From contig CAMOJP010000002.1 of NCBI GenBank assembly GCA_946617165.1, positions 1 to 61,742 on the forward strand: 61,742 bases of DNA. The letters are read 5' to 3'. The position numbers and the translations under genes are program-made. The notes under the pieces were generated by a model, which was not told the origin of the DNA, searched no databases, and saw nothing but the letters and a program-made list of their open reading frames with translations. Source of the stretch: an uncultured Bacteroidales bacterium. Lineage in GTDB: Bacteria; Bacteroidota; Bacteroidia; Bacteroidales; Paludibacteraceae. Position 1 is the stretch's first letter. The number at the start of each line of letters is the position of its first letter. Below are positions 20,201-29,671 of the stretch, in pieces.

Positions 20201-20456
20201 GAGCATTCAGCTGATTGAGTAAAATATCCCGTTCGTCTTCACGTACATCGGGGAACATTGCTTTTACATCTGCATTCTGTAACTGTGCTGCCGAAAAATC
20301 AGATGAGATAATCTCTAATCCTTGACGCATGCGTGAGTTTGTCGGCAAGTACTTGGTCATATCACTATTAACGTTGACGCGTGGAATCAGCACCAAACAA
20401 ACAACACATAATGCGAGTGATAATACGAGTAATATGTAATGATATTTATTCCTCAC
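17241..20456 (-). CDS. RND/MMPL-family transporter
   Basis: A 1071-residue inner-membrane exporter with two SSD-like halves. An N-terminal TM segment is followed by a periplasmic loop, a TM bundle (about 145-300) with the IAPILQLVLSLDYSIVLLNR motif, a very long acidic periplasmic/linker section (about 350-860), and a second TM bundle near the C-terminus (IQSILMGATIDYGILFANYY). MMPL proteins export lipids, hopanoids or siderophores; the substrate here is unknown. The middle contains glutamate-rich low complexity (EDEEESDEEATNEEP), probably a flexible insertion. It has its own promoter at 20483 and drives the pseudouridine synthase gene. Confidence 0.88.
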   Translation of the reverse strand: MRNKYHYILLVLSLALCVVCLVLIPRVNVNSDMTKYLPTNSRMRQGLEIISSDFSAAQLQNADVKAMFPDVREDERDILLNQLNALPDVNGITYNVSTDSSYTLFNMVVPKSIDQKALGKSIRERYGDDVIVETSQDGATPPFSVIVIAAILIFTVLFLMAQSWLDPLLILITTGIAVAINVGTNYFMPSVSITTNYIAPILQLVLSLDYSIVLLNRYRQELNSGIERTLSQSINTAIQKAIPSIISSAMTTVVGLLMLLLMRLKIGMDMGIVLAKGVLCSLVCTFTVLPSLLLLFHKALQKTTKRVFVLPTDRISRFVTHHKVSLVIFIVLLFGSSYYFSRQTDITFSTNGKSQISEVFPRLNPMLVVYDTKDEEGVMQLADSLRPSDNVLSIVSYPTLLKEQYTAEELTAHIKRLTVDMADYVPAIDNMSLLTPELMQVVYYLHSGSSDTLTIRFPEIMRFIKEDCLENPLFSGVIDDHMRSQIQLLDGLLAISNNTEDEEESDEEATNEEPIIALRQDVDAHITPITPNTQEVTTDVKNNARYGRGRMISDGKISVIQFSSMLDAIYFNEESAYLHAITDTTLLRKDMNIRQMAEYIGSTNSQTKLIFSMSDYGKRMTPLQYVHFLTDDLFQRKALRSMVSDEQKQELTIRKRFMDYANSDAYLSADELSQMLIEYGFKTMNEARVLSIARGQDLTPEQEKETQHLTSTNEEPTSSFDADSCEVQEEEPIIVPVAPITKSENERKAELMVELMESEKEYTSIEMVKIFKSLGEDIPLSTVNLLYSYYGSQNYYNDSLRMSLEGLLYYAADTLIKDQQVTNFLDEQTRQMIESIPEQLKEGIGMLSHDDYALMVLITNLPDESEETYSFVEHLDTLSSDLLTEPYYLVGESIMFDEMKQGFSAEMTRITLFTILAIFLIVALTFKSVLVPTILVMTVMTAVFVNVTVSGWVSGGMLYLAYLIVQSILMGATIDYGILFANYYKENRRTLDEYESSTQAYRGSIRTIMTSGIIMVIGPGVMAVSVDDVAISSIVGCLAVGSAVSVLLILFVLPGILVAFDKWVVNKKKCK

Positions 20457-20482
20457 TTTGAATACAATTCAAAAAAACGCGG

Positions 20483-20514
20483 CAAAGGTATAGTTTTTTT
20501 TTCATATATACAAA
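20483..20514 (-). promoter_or_regulatory. Promoter of the MMPL exporter operon
   Basis: Minus-strand TTTG (plus 20511-20514) and TACCTTTG (plus 20483-20490), spacer 20 bp. It lies between priA and the exporter gene. Confidence 0.8.
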
Positions 20515-20542
20515 TAAAAATGCACTTTCCTCATAAACTTTA

Positions 20543-22528
20543 TTACATTGGGTCTATATCGCACAATATTTGTATATATTTGCATGTTGGAATTTGTTGT
20601 ATTGTTTTTACTTGTTCTTGCAGCATGGATTTAGCGCGGGCATAATTGGCGTTCGCTTCGATTCGTAATTGTATAGTGCGCATATGGAGATTTTGAATTT
20701 TAGCTATACCGGGTTCAATTACAACAGAACAGCGCTTGGCAAATACTTGACGTAATCTCTGTTGTAATTCGTCGGCTGCATAGAGAACTTTAGACAGGTC
20801 TTTATGGCGTATCATTACCGTAATAATTCGGCAGAATGGAGGATAGTTGAATGTCTTTCTTTCTGCTATTTGCGATTCATAGAAATGTTCATAGTCATGA
20901 TGTAGAATATAGTCATAAAGAGGATTTTTTATATCATGGGTTTGAATGATTACTTCTCCCTGCTTTCCTTTCCGACCAGCGCGTCCACTGACTTGTTCTA
21001 ACATTTGATAGGCACGTTCGTAGCAACGAAAATTAGGCTGATTAAATAGATTATCGGCATTCAATACGGCGACCAAACTCACGTCATCAAAGTGTAGTCC
21101 TTTGGATACCATTTGAGTGCCTACTAATACGTCCACTTCGTGATTGCCGAAGGAGTTGATAATTTCTTGATGGGCGGATTTCTTGTTAGTTGAATCGAGG
21201 TCCATCCGGCTTACGCGGGCTTCCGGAACAAATTCATGCATTTCATCTTCTACTCGCTCTGTTCCAAAACCATGTATCTTCATACTTCCCCCGCAGTGAG
21301 GACAGGATGTTGGCATAGGGATACTGTATCCGCAGTAGTGGCAAGTTAGACGATGGTCGCGCAGATGCAATGTCATCGGTACATCGCAGTTAATGCAACG
21401 TGGAGATTGGCTACACGCCTCGCATGCCATCATTGGAGCATACCCGCGGCGATTCTGAAAAAGAATAATCTGCTTGTCCTTCGCTAATTCTTCTTTTATC
21501 CTATTTACCAGAGGATCCGAAAAATGGCCATACATCTCTTTGCGATGATATTGGCGTGTAAGATCTATCATCGTTATCTTTGGTAGCAGAAGACCGGAGT
21601 ACCGTTTTTTCATTGTTACCAAGCCATATTTCCCTGTTCGGGCATTATAATAGGACTCTATGGAAGGCGTGGCGGTACCAAGTAATACTTTTGCGCCATA
21701 CATTTTTGCCAGCATGATAGCTACGGAGCGGGCATGGTAGCGCGGAGCCGGATCTTGTTGTTTGTAACTTGGTTCATGCTCTTCATCCACAATCACTAAT
21801 CCCAAGTTTGTGAAAGGTAAGAAAACAGCAGACCTTGCGCCGACGATAAGCCGTGATTTTGGAAAGAGCTGTTGACGATAAATCTCCGCACGCAAGCCAT
21901 CTGTAATTCGGGAGTGATATACCACAACCTGATCGCCAAATACACGCAGCAGACGGTCTGTCAATTGGGTGGTCAATGCTATTTCTGGTACAAGATAAAG
22001 CACTTGTTTGCCGGCGTCTAATTGAGATTGAATTAGATGCATATACACCTCCGTCTTACCAGATGATGTAACGCCGAATAACAGAGTTGTATCGTGTGTT
22101 TGCCAACACGTGAGTATCTGTTTTAAAGCAGTAGCTTGTTGTGCATCTAAAGAATGAAAAGGTTCGATTTCACCGATATATTCCGGTAGGTGTACACGCC
22201 TTTTCTTGACGGGGGAGAACGAATAAGTCTTATCGCCTATCTTTGCCGGAAGTGCAGCTGCCATCACATCGCCAATCGGGCACATATAATACTCGGCTAT
22301 CCATTGCCATAGGGACAGTTGCTCTTTGGTTACAATAGGCATTTCATCTAAAACAGCTATCACATCGCGCAAACGCACACTAACGTCTAAAGGAGTTGTG
22401 TGCTCGCTTTGAACGACACCAACGACATTTTTATTTGCCAAAGGCACAAGAACGCGCATTCCCAGCTGAGGAAAAGGCAAATCAGCGGGAATGCTATACG
22501 TGTAAACACCTTCGACGGCTATCGGCAA
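20543..22528 (-). CDS. priA: Primosomal protein N' (PriA helicase)
   Basis: A 3'-5' helicase that restarts collapsed replication forks. Walker A is in FGVTSSGKTEVY, the DEEH box in VIVDEEHEPSYKQQDPAPRY, and the zinc-binding cysteines in CEACSQSPRCINCDVP and CHYCGYSIPMPTSCPHCGG. The end given here is a TTG start. The PriA N-terminal beta-hairpin (VDVILPLPLxxxYTY in relatives) continues seven codons upstream to a CTG at 22549 (reading [13 protein letters not shown]), so the true start is probably that CTG, overlapping the tdk stop. No in-frame ATG is available. It is the last gene of the nfeD-floA operon. Confidence 0.9.
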   Translation of the reverse strand: MPIAVEGVYTYSIPADLPFPQLGMRVLVPLANKNVVGVVQSEHTTPLDVSVRLRDVIAVLDEMPIVTKEQLSLWQWIAEYYMCPIGDVMAAALPAKIGDKTYSFSPVKKRRVHLPEYIGEIEPFHSLDAQQATALKQILTCWQTHDTTLLFGVTSSGKTEVYMHLIQSQLDAGKQVLYLVPEIALTTQLTDRLLRVFGDQVVVYHSRITDGLRAEIYRQQLFPKSRLIVGARSAVFLPFTNLGLVIVDEEHEPSYKQQDPAPRYHARSVAIMLAKMYGAKVLLGTATPSIESYYNARTGKYGLVTMKKRYSGLLLPKITMIDLTRQYHRKEMYGHFSDPLVNRIKEELAKDKQIILFQNRRGYAPMMACEACSQSPRCINCDVPMTLHLRDHRLTCHYCGYSIPMPTSCPHCGGSMKIHGFGTERVEDEMHEFVPEARVSRMDLDSTNKKSAHQEIINSFGNHEVDVLVGTQMVSKGLHFDDVSLVAVLNADNLFNQPNFRCYERAYQMLEQVSGRAGRKGKQGEVIIQTHDIKNPLYDYILHHDYEHFYESQIAERKTFNYPPFCRIITVMIRHKDLSKVLYAADELQQRLRQVFAKRCSVVIEPGIAKIQNLHMRTIQLRIEANANYARAKSMLQEQVKTIQQIPTCKYIQILCDIDPM

Positions 22529-22535
22529 TATAACA

Positions 22536-23144
22536 TCAATTGTTTTCAGAACACATCGCTTTTTCTGCCGCTATGGCTTTGGTATAGCATGCGCGGCAAA
22601 GAGGCTCATAACTATCTGTTTCGCCAAGCAAAACGCGTTTCTCGGAAGCTACCAAACGGTGACTGACATAGGCCAAATCGCCGCAGTTGACACAGATGGC
22701 GTGCGTCTTGTATACGTCTTCGGCAATAGCCATCAAAGCTGGCATAGGACCAAAAGGAACACCCTTGAAGTCCATATCCAAACCCGCCACAATCACACGA
22801 ACTCCTCGCTCTGCAAGTTGCTTGCATACGTCTACAATGCCCATGTCGAAAAACTGGGCTTCATCAATACCTACAACGTCAATATCGCTGGCTAAAAGCA
22901 AAATATTTTGACTACTGTCTACAGGAGTTGACTGAATTACACGCTTGTCGTGACTTACTACGTCTTCCACGCTGTAGCGCACATCAATAGCGGGCTTGAA
23001 AATCTCCACTCGTTGTTTGGCAAATTGTGCTCTTTTCATACGGCGAATCAACTCTTCGGTCTTACCCGAGAACATAGATCCGCAAACGACTTCAATTCCG
23101 CCTCTACGACGGCTGGGGCCTTGGGTGTCTCTTTCTGAAAACAT
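22536..23144 (-). CDS. tdk: Thymidine kinase (type II)
   Basis: Phosphorylates thymidine to dTMP in the salvage pathway. The P-loop is [14 protein letters not shown] (about residues 22-35), the Walker B is [10 protein letters not shown], and the zinc lasso ligands are CVNCG and CRAC near the C-terminus. 202 residues. It lies 1 bp from recJ. Confidence 0.95.
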   Translation of the reverse strand: MFSERDTQGPSRRRGGIEVVCGSMFSGKTEELIRRMKRAQFAKQRVEIFKPAIDVRYSVEDVVSHDKRVIQSTPVDSSQNILLLASDIDVVGIDEAQFFDMGIVDVCKQLAERGVRVIVAGLDMDFKGVPFGPMPALMAIAEDVYKTHAICVNCGDLAYVSHRLVASEKRVLLGETDSYEPLCRACYTKAIAAEKAMCSENN

Positions 23145-23145
23145 A

Positions 23146-24858
23146 TTATTTCGTTTTTATATCTTCTACAATCATTTGTATGCTGCGAACCCCGTTGAAG
23201 GTATTTTCATCCAGTTCATAGCATATGTTTACCGCATTCCCGTTTTGTAGGTACAACGCCCAATCGCCTTTGCCGAAGGCGATACCTGTGATAGCGGCTG
23301 TGCGGTCGGTTACATCCAACTTTAGGTGTTCACCTGTCTTGCCTACACGTTTGGTGTAACGGTTGTTGATAACATTTTTCGTGACAAAAACAGGGCGGGG
23401 ATTACCCGGTCCAAAAGGTTCTAAACAGCGTAATACTTTAAAGAATTGGTCTGTTATTTGTGCGTAGTTAATTTCAGCTTCCACTTGTATCGTAGGATGC
23501 TGTTGTTCCTCCGTGATATGGGTGGATACGTACTCCTCAAAGCGGCGTTTGAACTCCGGCAAGGAGGTCTCTAACATGCTTAATCCTGCTGCAAACTGGT
23601 GTCCGCCGAAATTTGTCAGTAAGTCACGGCATGAGTCAATAGCAGAGTAGATGTCAAAACCGGCTACCGACCGGGCTGAACCGGATATAACACCATTATC
23701 TCCGGCAGTCAGTACTATCGTCGGGCGATAGTATGTCTCAATCAAGCGGCTGGCTGCGATACCTACTACTCCTTTGTGCCAATCAGGAGAATAGACGACT
23801 GTCGTATGGCGCTTGTCGTTGTCAGGATCTTGTCGCAGCATCTCTAAGGCATCTTCCGCTGTTTTCTTGTCATAACTCTGCCGTTCGGCGTTATAGGAGT
23901 TGATATCCTGTGCGCGTTGTTTGGCAAATTCCGCATCTTTTGTTATCAGCAGTTCTACGGCATCACGACCGGAGTATAAGCGTCCGCAGGCATTGATACG
24001 GGGACCTAATTTAAAGCCCAAGTCGGTGATCGTTACATGTTTGGGGTCTATTCCGGCAACCTCTATCAAAGCGGAAATACCCGGAGCAGGATTATTATTG
24101 ATTTCTTTCAGACCGAAAAATGCCAATATCCGGTTTTCTTCCGTTACTGAAACAACATCCGAGGCGATAGCCATCGCCACTAAGGGTAGTAACTCGTGCC
24201 ATCTCAGAGGTAAGTGGTGAGTCTGCGAGTAAGCCTGTACTAACTTAAATCCTACACCACAACCGCTTAGGTCTTTATACGGATACGGACAATCAGCACG
24301 TTTCATGTTCAGTACGGCTATAGCTTGTGGCAGTTCATTTCCCGGGGTATGATGGTCGCAAATGATAAAATCTATATTTTGCTTCGTGGCATACTCCACT
24401 TTATCTACCGCTTTGATGCCGCAGTCTAATGCCACTATGAGTGTACAGCCTGTGGATGAGGCATAGTCGATGCCCTTGAATGAAATACCATACCCTTCAG
24501 TGTAACGGTCGGGAATATAGAAATCAACATTATCCGTTAAACTCTTGATGAAGGTGTACATCAGAGCTACCGCTGTGGTGCCGTCTACGTCGTAGTCGCC
24601 GTACACTAAGATCCGTTCTCCTTTGGCCAGCGCTTCTTCCAACCGGGCGACTGCCTTATCCATGTCTTTCATTAGAAACGGGTCGTTAATCTCGTCTAAA
24701 GAAGGACGGATATACGCCCGAGCTTCCTGAGCGGTACGGATGCCGCGAACCACTAACATGCGTGCCGAAAGTTCACTTATGTTGAGTTCTTGAGCCAATT
24801 GCTTGGTTAGTGTTTGCTCCTCGTCACTTAGTTCCCGTATTTTCCATATTGTATCCAT
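23146..24858 (-). CDS. recJ: Single-stranded-DNA exonuclease RecJ
   Basis: A 5'-3' ssDNA exonuclease acting in recombination and mismatch repair. The DHH phosphoesterase motifs are [26 protein letters not shown] and [13 protein letters not shown]. The DHHA1 motif is [12 protein letters not shown] start at the ATG at 24858 ([15 protein letters not shown]), which matches RecJ N-termini; the longer frame up to 24909 adds 17 residues that belong to the upstream gene in another frame. The start overlaps the nitrilase gene by 35 bp. About 570 residues. Confidence 0.93.
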   Translation of the reverse strand: MDTIWKIRELSDEEQTLTKQLAQELNISELSARMLVVRGIRTAQEARAYIRPSLDEINDPFLMKDMDKAVARLEEALAKGERILVYGDYDVDGTTAVALMYTFIKSLTDNVDFYIPDRYTEGYGISFKGIDYASSTGCTLIVALDCGIKAVDKVEYATKQNIDFIICDHHTPGNELPQAIAVLNMKRADCPYPYKDLSGCGVGFKLVQAYSQTHHLPLRWHELLPLVAMAIASDVVSVTEENRILAFFGLKEINNNPAPGISALIEVAGIDPKHVTITDLGFKLGPRINACGRLYSGRDAVELLITKDAEFAKQRAQDINSYNAERQSYDKKTAEDALEMLRQDPDNDKRHTTVVYSPDWHKGVVGIAASRLIETYYRPTIVLTAGDNGVISGSARSVAGFDIYSAIDSCRDLLTNFGGHQFAAGLSMLETSLPEFKRRFEEYVSTHITEEQQHPTIQVEAEINYAQITDQFFKVLRCLEPFGPGNPRPVFVTKNVINNRYTKRVGKTGEHLKLDVTDRTAAITGIAFGKGDWALYLQNGNAVNICYELDENTFNGVRSIQMIVEDIKTK

Positions 24859-25612
24859 CTGCGTCTTTCCATAGAGGTAGCACTTGTCTGAAATGCCATA
24901 AACGGTCAATGTCCAAGTCTGCTATTTTTGTACCTTCCTCGTCATCGTTGAAATGTACTACAGGATTAAGGTAGCTGTCGTAGGCGATGGAGTGTCCGTT
25001 ATAATGCATACCTAAATTATCATCGCCTACTATATTGGCAGCGCATATATAACATTGATTTTCGGTTGCACGTGCAGCTATGAGAGCATCCCAGTAATTA
25101 ATCCGTACTTGCGGCCAGTTGGCGCTGACTAACAGTATATCATACATGTTATCATTATCCTGCCGTGCCCAAACAGGGAATCGTAGGTCGTAGCATATAA
25201 GCAGGCGGAATCGTACTCCCATGTATTCTACTACGGTGCGTTTGTGTCCGGCAGTAAAAAAACGGTCTTCACCGCCATGCGCATACAGATGAGCTTTGTC
25301 GATGAAATCGGGCTTTTCGTAGGGCTTGATGAAAAATCCTCGGTTATATAACCGCTCGTCTTCACGGCATATGAAAGAACCGGCAATAGCCATCTCGCAT
25401 TCATCGGCTATCCCTTGCAGCATCTGCATCGTTAGCCCCTCTGTCGATTCGGCTAACTCCGGTTGGTCCGTACAAAAACCTGTAGTGAACATCTCCGGCA
25501 GCAAAGCCACGTCGGTTTTGCCGCGTAGAGCGCGCAAACGCTCACACGCAAGTCGGAGATTCTTCTCTTTATCCGCCCATATAACAGGATACTGAAGTAT
25601 CGCTATCCGCAT
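24824..25612 (-). CDS. Nitrilase-family amidohydrolase (omega-amidase/YafV-like)
   Basis: A carbon-nitrogen hydrolase with the catalytic triad E40 (LLPEMFTTGF), K106 (FIDKAHLY) and C140 (LLICYDLRFP). The closest functional group is the omega-amidase that deamidates alpha-ketoglutaramate or alpha-ketosuccinamate produced by transaminases. The GGEDRFFTAG segment and the ENQCYICAANIVG ending fit that subgroup. 262 residues. Co-transcribed between floA and recJ. Confidence 0.88.
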   Translation of the reverse strand: MRIAILQYPVIWADKEKNLRLACERLRALRGKTDVALLPEMFTTGFCTDQPELAESTEGLTMQMLQGIADECEMAIAGSFICREDERLYNRGFFIKPYEKPDFIDKAHLYAHGGEDRFFTAGHKRTVVEYMGVRFRLLICYDLRFPVWARQDNDNMYDILLVSANWPQVRINYWDALIAARATENQCYICAANIVGDDNLGMHYNGHSIAYDSYLNPVVHFNDDEEGTKIADLDIDRLWHFRQVLPLWKDADGYNMENTGTK

Positions 25613-25617
25613 ACCTG

Positions 25618-26595
25618 CTATTTCTTAGTGTGACTGGTTGTCGGTTTAGCAATAGACTCGCGCATGGAGGTGTCTGCCTGAATATTTTGCATGCGGTAAT
25701 AGTCCATAATACCTAAGTTGCCATTGCGGAACGCATCCGCCATAGCTTGTGGAACGAGTGCCTCCGCTTCAATAACCTTGGCACGGGCTTCCTGAGCCTT
25801 CGCCTTCATCTCTTGTTCGTTGGCGATAGCCATAGCACGACGTTCTTCGGCTTTTGCTTGTGCAATATTCTTGTCAGCTTCTGCTTGATCCATTTGTAAC
25901 TGGGCACCGATATTCTTACCTACATCAATATCTGCAATATCAATACTCAAAATCTCGAAAGCGGTACCGTCGTCCAAACCTTTGGACAGAACTAATTTAC
26001 TGATGGAATCGGGGTTTTCGAGCACTTGTTTATGGCTCTCTGCACTACCGATAGAGCTCACAATACCTTCGCCTACACGGGCAAGAACGGTGTCCTCGCC
26101 TGCACCGCCGACCAATTGGCGGATGTTAGCGCGAACAGTCACACGCGCTTTTGCAATCAGCTGAATACCATCCTTTGCTACGGCTGTGACAGGAGGAGTG
26201 TCTATGACCTTTGGATTGACCGACATCTGTACTGCTTCAAATACATCACGTCCGGCAAGGTCAATCGCTGTCGCCATCTGGAAGGACAGTTGGATTCCGG
26301 CTTTCGAAGCGGAAACAAGGGCATGGGTAACACGCTCTATATGTCCACCCGCTAAGTAGTGGGCTTCCAAACCGTCACGTTTGACGTCTTCCAAACCTGC
26401 TTTATGTGCCTCAATCATGCAGTTTACAATCTTTGTAGGTGGCACTTTGCGGATGCGCATCAGGAATAACTGAATAAGCGACACATGTACACCACTTACG
26501 CCCGCGTTAATCCACAACATGAACGGAACATAATAGAAGAAAATGATTGTCACTATGGCAATCAATACAACTAAAACAATTTCAAAAATTCCCAT
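25618..26595 (-). CDS. floA: Flotillin-like protein FloA
   Basis: A membrane scaffold protein of lipid microdomains. An N-terminal hydrophobic hairpin (residues about 5-28) precedes an SPFH-like domain ([40 protein letters not shown]), then the Ala/Glu/Lys helical flotillin region ([20 protein letters not shown]). 325 residues, as in other FloA (UPF0365) proteins. It lies immediately downstream of an NfeD-like gene, the usual partner. Operon with nitrilase, recJ, tdk and priA. Confidence 0.93.
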   Translation of the reverse strand: MGIFEIVLVVLIAIVTIIFFYYVPFMLWINAGVSGVHVSLIQLFLMRIRKVPPTKIVNCMIEAHKAGLEDVKRDGLEAHYLAGGHIERVTHALVSASKAGIQLSFQMATAIDLAGRDVFEAVQMSVNPKVIDTPPVTAVAKDGIQLIAKARVTVRANIRQLVGGAGEDTVLARVGEGIVSSIGSAESHKQVLENPDSISKLVLSKGLDDGTAFEILSIDIADIDVGKNIGAQLQMDQAEADKNIAQAKAEERRAMAIANEQEMKAKAQEARAKVIEAEALVPQAMADAFRNGNLGIMDYYRMQNIQADTSMRESIAKPTTSHTKK

Positions 26596-26619
26596 AATAG
26601 TATAATTTTAAGGTGTTAT

Positions 26620-26970
26620 TTATTTTGCATCTTCAGTGTTAGCCTCTTTTTTGAGGTTGTTGATTTTCTTGCCCGGGTCGGCAAGTTCCACTTTGGAGTC
26701 TATCTGCGTCTCCAATGCCATTTTCTCTATGGCACGCCCGCGCACGAACGCGTATATAGAAAGTGCAGTAAGCAATAAGGCGGCGGCTAATGTGACATGA
26801 CCGGCCCACGCATAAACGGGAGCTAACTTCAGATAAGCTACCACTACACTGCCGGCAAGGCAGCCAAAACCACTTATTCCTGCAATACCAAAACCCGGAA
26901 GTAGGAACATTTCGGCGAGTAAAAGACCTACACCGAACACTAATAACAGAACAACAATGGCGATATACAT
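26620..26970 (-). CDS. NfeD-like membrane protein
   Basis: A short NfeD-type protein, a partner of flotillins, with three hydrophobic segments (IAIVVLLLVFGVGLLLAEMF, the glycine-rich FGIAGISGFGCLAGSVVVAY, and LAAALLLTALSIYAFV) and a charged C-terminal tail. The start at 26970 (MYIAIVV) is preferred. The longer frame begins with TTG at 26997, which is part of the -7 box of the promoter and so cannot be translated from that transcript. 116 residues. It lacks the OB-fold C-terminal domain of full-length NfeD. Confidence 0.8.
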   Translation of the reverse strand: MYIAIVVLLLVFGVGLLLAEMFLLPGFGIAGISGFGCLAGSVVVAYLKLAPVYAWAGHVTLAAALLLTALSIYAFVRGRAIEKMALETQIDSKVELADPGKKINNLKKEANTEDAK

Positions 26971-26994
26971 AAGCGTAATTTTTTTTTCAGGCTG

Positions 26995-27026
26995 CAAAGA
27001 TAGTAATTATCTTTGATATACGCAAG
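26995..27026 (-). promoter_or_regulatory. Promoter of the nfeD-floA-recJ-tdk-priA operon
   Basis: Minus-strand CTTG (one mismatch to TTTG; plus 27023-27026) and TATCTTTG (plus 26995-27002), spacer 20 bp. The leader before the nfeD ATG is only about 20 nt. Confidence 0.7.
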
Positions 27027-27038
27027 CAAAAAAATAAA

Positions 27039-27070
27039 TTTGCACGGATAAAAAAAAAGCAGTACTTTTG
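27039..27070 (+). promoter_or_regulatory. topA promoter
   Basis: TTTG at 27039-27042 and TACTTTTG at 27063-27070, spacer 20 bp. The spacer ends in an A-run followed by GCAG, the same module that precedes both tRNA genes in this window. Confidence 0.8.
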
Positions 27071-27144
27071 CCGCCGATTTGCCAATCCCCTTTATATAAA
27101 GGAGTTGACATGCGAAATGTATATATGTAATATATAAAAATAAA

Positions 27145-29472
27145 ATGAGCAAAAATTTAGTTATTGTTGAGTCTCCGGCAAAAGCAAAGACGATTGAGAA
27201 GTTCTTGGGACCCGATTTTCATGTATTATCGTCGCAGGGTCATATTCGGGACATTGAAGGTATGGGCAAGAACAGTCTGGGTATTGATTTCGATAATCAT
27301 TATGCGCCTAACTATGTCATTGACGCTTCTAAAACCGGATTGATTGAACAATTAAAGCAGGAGGCAAAAAAAGCTGATAAGGTTTGGCTTGCGTCCGATG
27401 AGGACCGCGAGGGGGAAGCTATTGCATGGCATTTGAAGGAGGTTTTGCAACTGCCTCCTGAAAAGACCCACCGTATTGTCTTCCACGAGATAACTAAAAC
27501 GGCTATCCAAGAGGCTATCCAGCATCCGAGAGATATTGACTATAACTTAGTGGATGCCCAGCAGGCGAGACGTGTTTTGGACCGCATCGTGGGATTTGAA
27601 CTGTCGCCTATTCTTTGGAAAAAAGTGACCACGGGGCTCTCTGCCGGACGTGTACAGTCTGTAGCGGTACGACTTATCGTTGAGCGGGAGCGTGAGATAC
27701 AGAACTTTACAACGACCTCGCAATATCGGGTTTTGGCCGATTTCATCGGCACTAATCCGGCTGATGCCTCTGTCTTGCACACCGAACTCAATCATCGCTT
27801 CGAGACGAAAAAAGAGGCTCTGGCGTTCTTGGAAGCATGTCAAACAGCCTCTTTCCGCGTGCAGTCAGTGACTAAAAAGCCTGGTGCTCATATGCCGGCT
27901 CCTCCTTTTACGACCTCCTCCTTGCAGCAAGAAGCAGCGCGTAAACTGAAGTTCCCTGTCTCCAAAACTATGCGCTTGGCGCAGTCCTTGTACGAGGCAG
28001 GACGAATTACATATATGCGTACGGATTCTGTTAATCTTAGCTCCTTGGCTATTGCTACGGCTAAGGCGGAAATAGTCGGTGAATACGGAGAAAAATATCA
28101 TCACGCCCGTCAATATCGCACCTCTTCCAAAGGGGCACAGGAGGCACACGAGGCCATACGCCCAACCTATATGAATGTCCACTCGGCAGGGGCTAACGCG
28201 GATGAGAGACGTCTCTATGAACTGATTTGGAAGCGTACGATTGCTTGTCAGATGGCAGATGCAGAGGTGGAGACGACCCGCGTAGAAGTGTCTGTTACCG
28301 ATAGCCCTTATGCTTTCGTGGCTTCCGGTGAAATCGTCACTTTTGACGGTTTTATGCGTGCTTACGTGCAGTCTACTGACGATGAACAGGAAGGCGATGC
28401 GCAAATTATTCCGGCTATGGTCGAGCAGGAGTCTTTGCGTCCTGTTGAGATTAACGCCCAACAGCAGTATTCTCGTCCCCCTTTCCGTTATACCGAGGCA
28501 TCGCTTGTAAAGAAACTGGAGGAACTCGGCATTGGTCGCCCTTCTACCTATGCTACAATCATTGATACAATTCAGCAACGCAAGTATGTCGAGCACTGCA
28601 GTATTGCCGGTAAGAAACGCGAGTATAATCTCCTGACGCTGCGCAATCATAAGATTACTGACAAACAAAAGAACGAACTATATGGAGCAGATTCCCAGAA
28701 ACTTCGTCCAACGGATTTGGGCTGTGCCACCAATGACTTCCTTGTAGCACAGTTCCCGGATATACTTAGTTACGATTTTACCGCTACGGAAGAGGCTAAT
28801 TTCGATAAGGTCGCAGAAGGAAAATCCGATTGGGTCCAGACGGTTGACCATTTCTATAAAGCGTTCCATCCGCTGATTGAGAAAGTGCCGTCCGGTAAGG
28901 TGGCGTCGCGTCAATTAGGTTTTGACCCGGTGTCAGGACTGCCTGTTATTGCTAAAATCACTCGCCTCGGACCTTGTGTGCAATTAGGCGACTCCGACGA
29001 CGAGAAACCTAAGTTTGCATCGCTTAAACGTGGGCAGTCCATATACACCATATCGCTTGCGGAAGCGTTAGAACTCTTCCAAAACGCACTTCCATATACC
29101 TTGGGACAACTCGATGGGGAGGATGTCGTGATTGGCGAAGGTAAGTTCGGACCTTACTGCCGATATAAGGGTAGTTTTGTTAGTATTCCGAAGTCGATAG
29201 ACCCTCGTACCATTACTATGGAGCAGGTTCAACAGTTTCTCGCGGAAAAAGAGCAGAAGCAGGAACCGCTTTTGTCCTTCGGAGATATTCAAGTCTTGCA
29301 AGGTCGATACGGGGGGGCCTATATCAAAACGCCGCAGGGAAACTATCGTCTGCCTAAGAACCTGAAGGTGGAGACTTTGACGGAAGAAATGGTGCAAAAA
29401 TACATTTCCGAGGAAAAAAGTACAGGTGCAACGGCACAAAAAAGCACTTTTCGCCGAAAAAAATCAAAATAA
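27145..29472 (+). CDS. topA: DNA topoisomerase I
   Basis: A type IA topoisomerase relaxing negative supercoils. The TOPRIM domain shows IVESPAKAKTIEKFLG and ASDEDREGEAIAWHL. The catalytic tyrosine is in RITYMRTDSV (Y290). GRPSTYATIIDTIQQRKYV is also diagnostic. Instead of zinc fingers the C-terminus carries basic repeat segments (GQSIYTISLAEALELF, GKFGPYCRYKGSFVSIP, GRYGGAYIKTPQGNYRLP), as in other Bacteroidota and Chlamydiae, and ends in a lysine/arginine tail. 775 residues. Its stop abuts the promoter of tRNA-Pro. Confidence 0.95.
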   Translation: MSKNLVIVESPAKAKTIEKFLGPDFHVLSSQGHIRDIEGMGKNSLGIDFDNHYAPNYVIDASKTGLIEQLKQEAKKADKVWLASDEDREGEAIAWHLKEVLQLPPEKTHRIVFHEITKTAIQEAIQHPRDIDYNLVDAQQARRVLDRIVGFELSPILWKKVTTGLSAGRVQSVAVRLIVEREREIQNFTTTSQYRVLADFIGTNPADASVLHTELNHRFETKKEALAFLEACQTASFRVQSVTKKPGAHMPAPPFTTSSLQQEAARKLKFPVSKTMRLAQSLYEAGRITYMRTDSVNLSSLAIATAKAEIVGEYGEKYHHARQYRTSSKGAQEAHEAIRPTYMNVHSAGANADERRLYELIWKRTIACQMADAEVETTRVEVSVTDSPYAFVASGEIVTFDGFMRAYVQSTDDEQEGDAQIIPAMVEQESLRPVEINAQQQYSRPPFRYTEASLVKKLEELGIGRPSTYATIIDTIQQRKYVEHCSIAGKKREYNLLTLRNHKITDKQKNELYGADSQKLRPTDLGCATNDFLVAQFPDILSYDFTATEEANFDKVAEGKSDWVQTVDHFYKAFHPLIEKVPSGKVASRQLGFDPVSGLPVIAKITRLGPCVQLGDSDDEKPKFASLKRGQSIYTISLAEALELFQNALPYTLGQLDGEDVVIGEGKFGPYCRYKGSFVSIPKSIDPRTITMEQVQQFLAEKEQKQEPLLSFGDIQVLQGRYGGAYIKTPQGNYRLPKNLKVETLTEEMVQKYISEEKSTGATAQKSTFRRKKSK

Positions 29473-29504
29473 TTTGGTGGAATAAAAAAAAAGCAGTACT
29501 TTTG
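29473..29504 (+). promoter_or_regulatory. tRNA-Pro promoter
   Basis: TTTG at 29473-29476, immediately after the topA stop, and TACTTTTG at 29497-29504, spacer 20 bp. It carries the A-run plus GCAG module shared with the topA and tRNA-Arg promoters. Confidence 0.8.
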
Positions 29505-29531
29505 CGCTCGCTTTTGTGAGAAAAGATAGGA

Positions 29532-29607
29532 CGAGAAGTAGCGCAGTTGGTAGCGCACCACGTTCGGGACGTGGGGGTCGGGCGTTCGAGTCGCCTCTTC
29601 TCGACCA
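29532..29607 (+). tRNA. tRNA-Pro (anticodon CGG)
   Basis: A full cloverleaf: acceptor CGAGAAG/CTTCTCG with the C1-G72 pair typical of bacterial tRNA-Pro, D-arm GCGC...GCGC, anticodon stem CCACG/CGTGG with loop TTCGGGA (anticodon CGG, G37), and T-arm GGGCG-TTCGAGT-CGCCT. The discriminator is A and the CCA end is encoded. 76 nt. Confidence 0.95.
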
Positions 29608-29613
29608 AAAGAA

Positions 29614-29643
29614 AGCATCCGGTTTATGCCGGATGCTTTTTTT
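29614..29643 (+). terminator. Terminator of tRNA-Pro
   Basis: A 9-bp stem AGCATCCGG/CCGGATGCT with a 6-nt loop, followed by a run of seven T. It lies 6 bp after the tRNA. Confidence 0.85.
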
Positions 29644-29671
29644 ATGACTCTTCGTTATAAGAGTGCCTGCT

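Noticed and set aside
26971..26997. Longer NfeD-like frame with a TTG start
   Set aside because: The TTG is part of the TATCTTTG -7 box; transcription begins downstream of it.
27865..28668. 267-residue minus-strand frame inside topA
   Set aside because: Antisense to the conserved catalytic part of topoisomerase I; the translation has no domain features.
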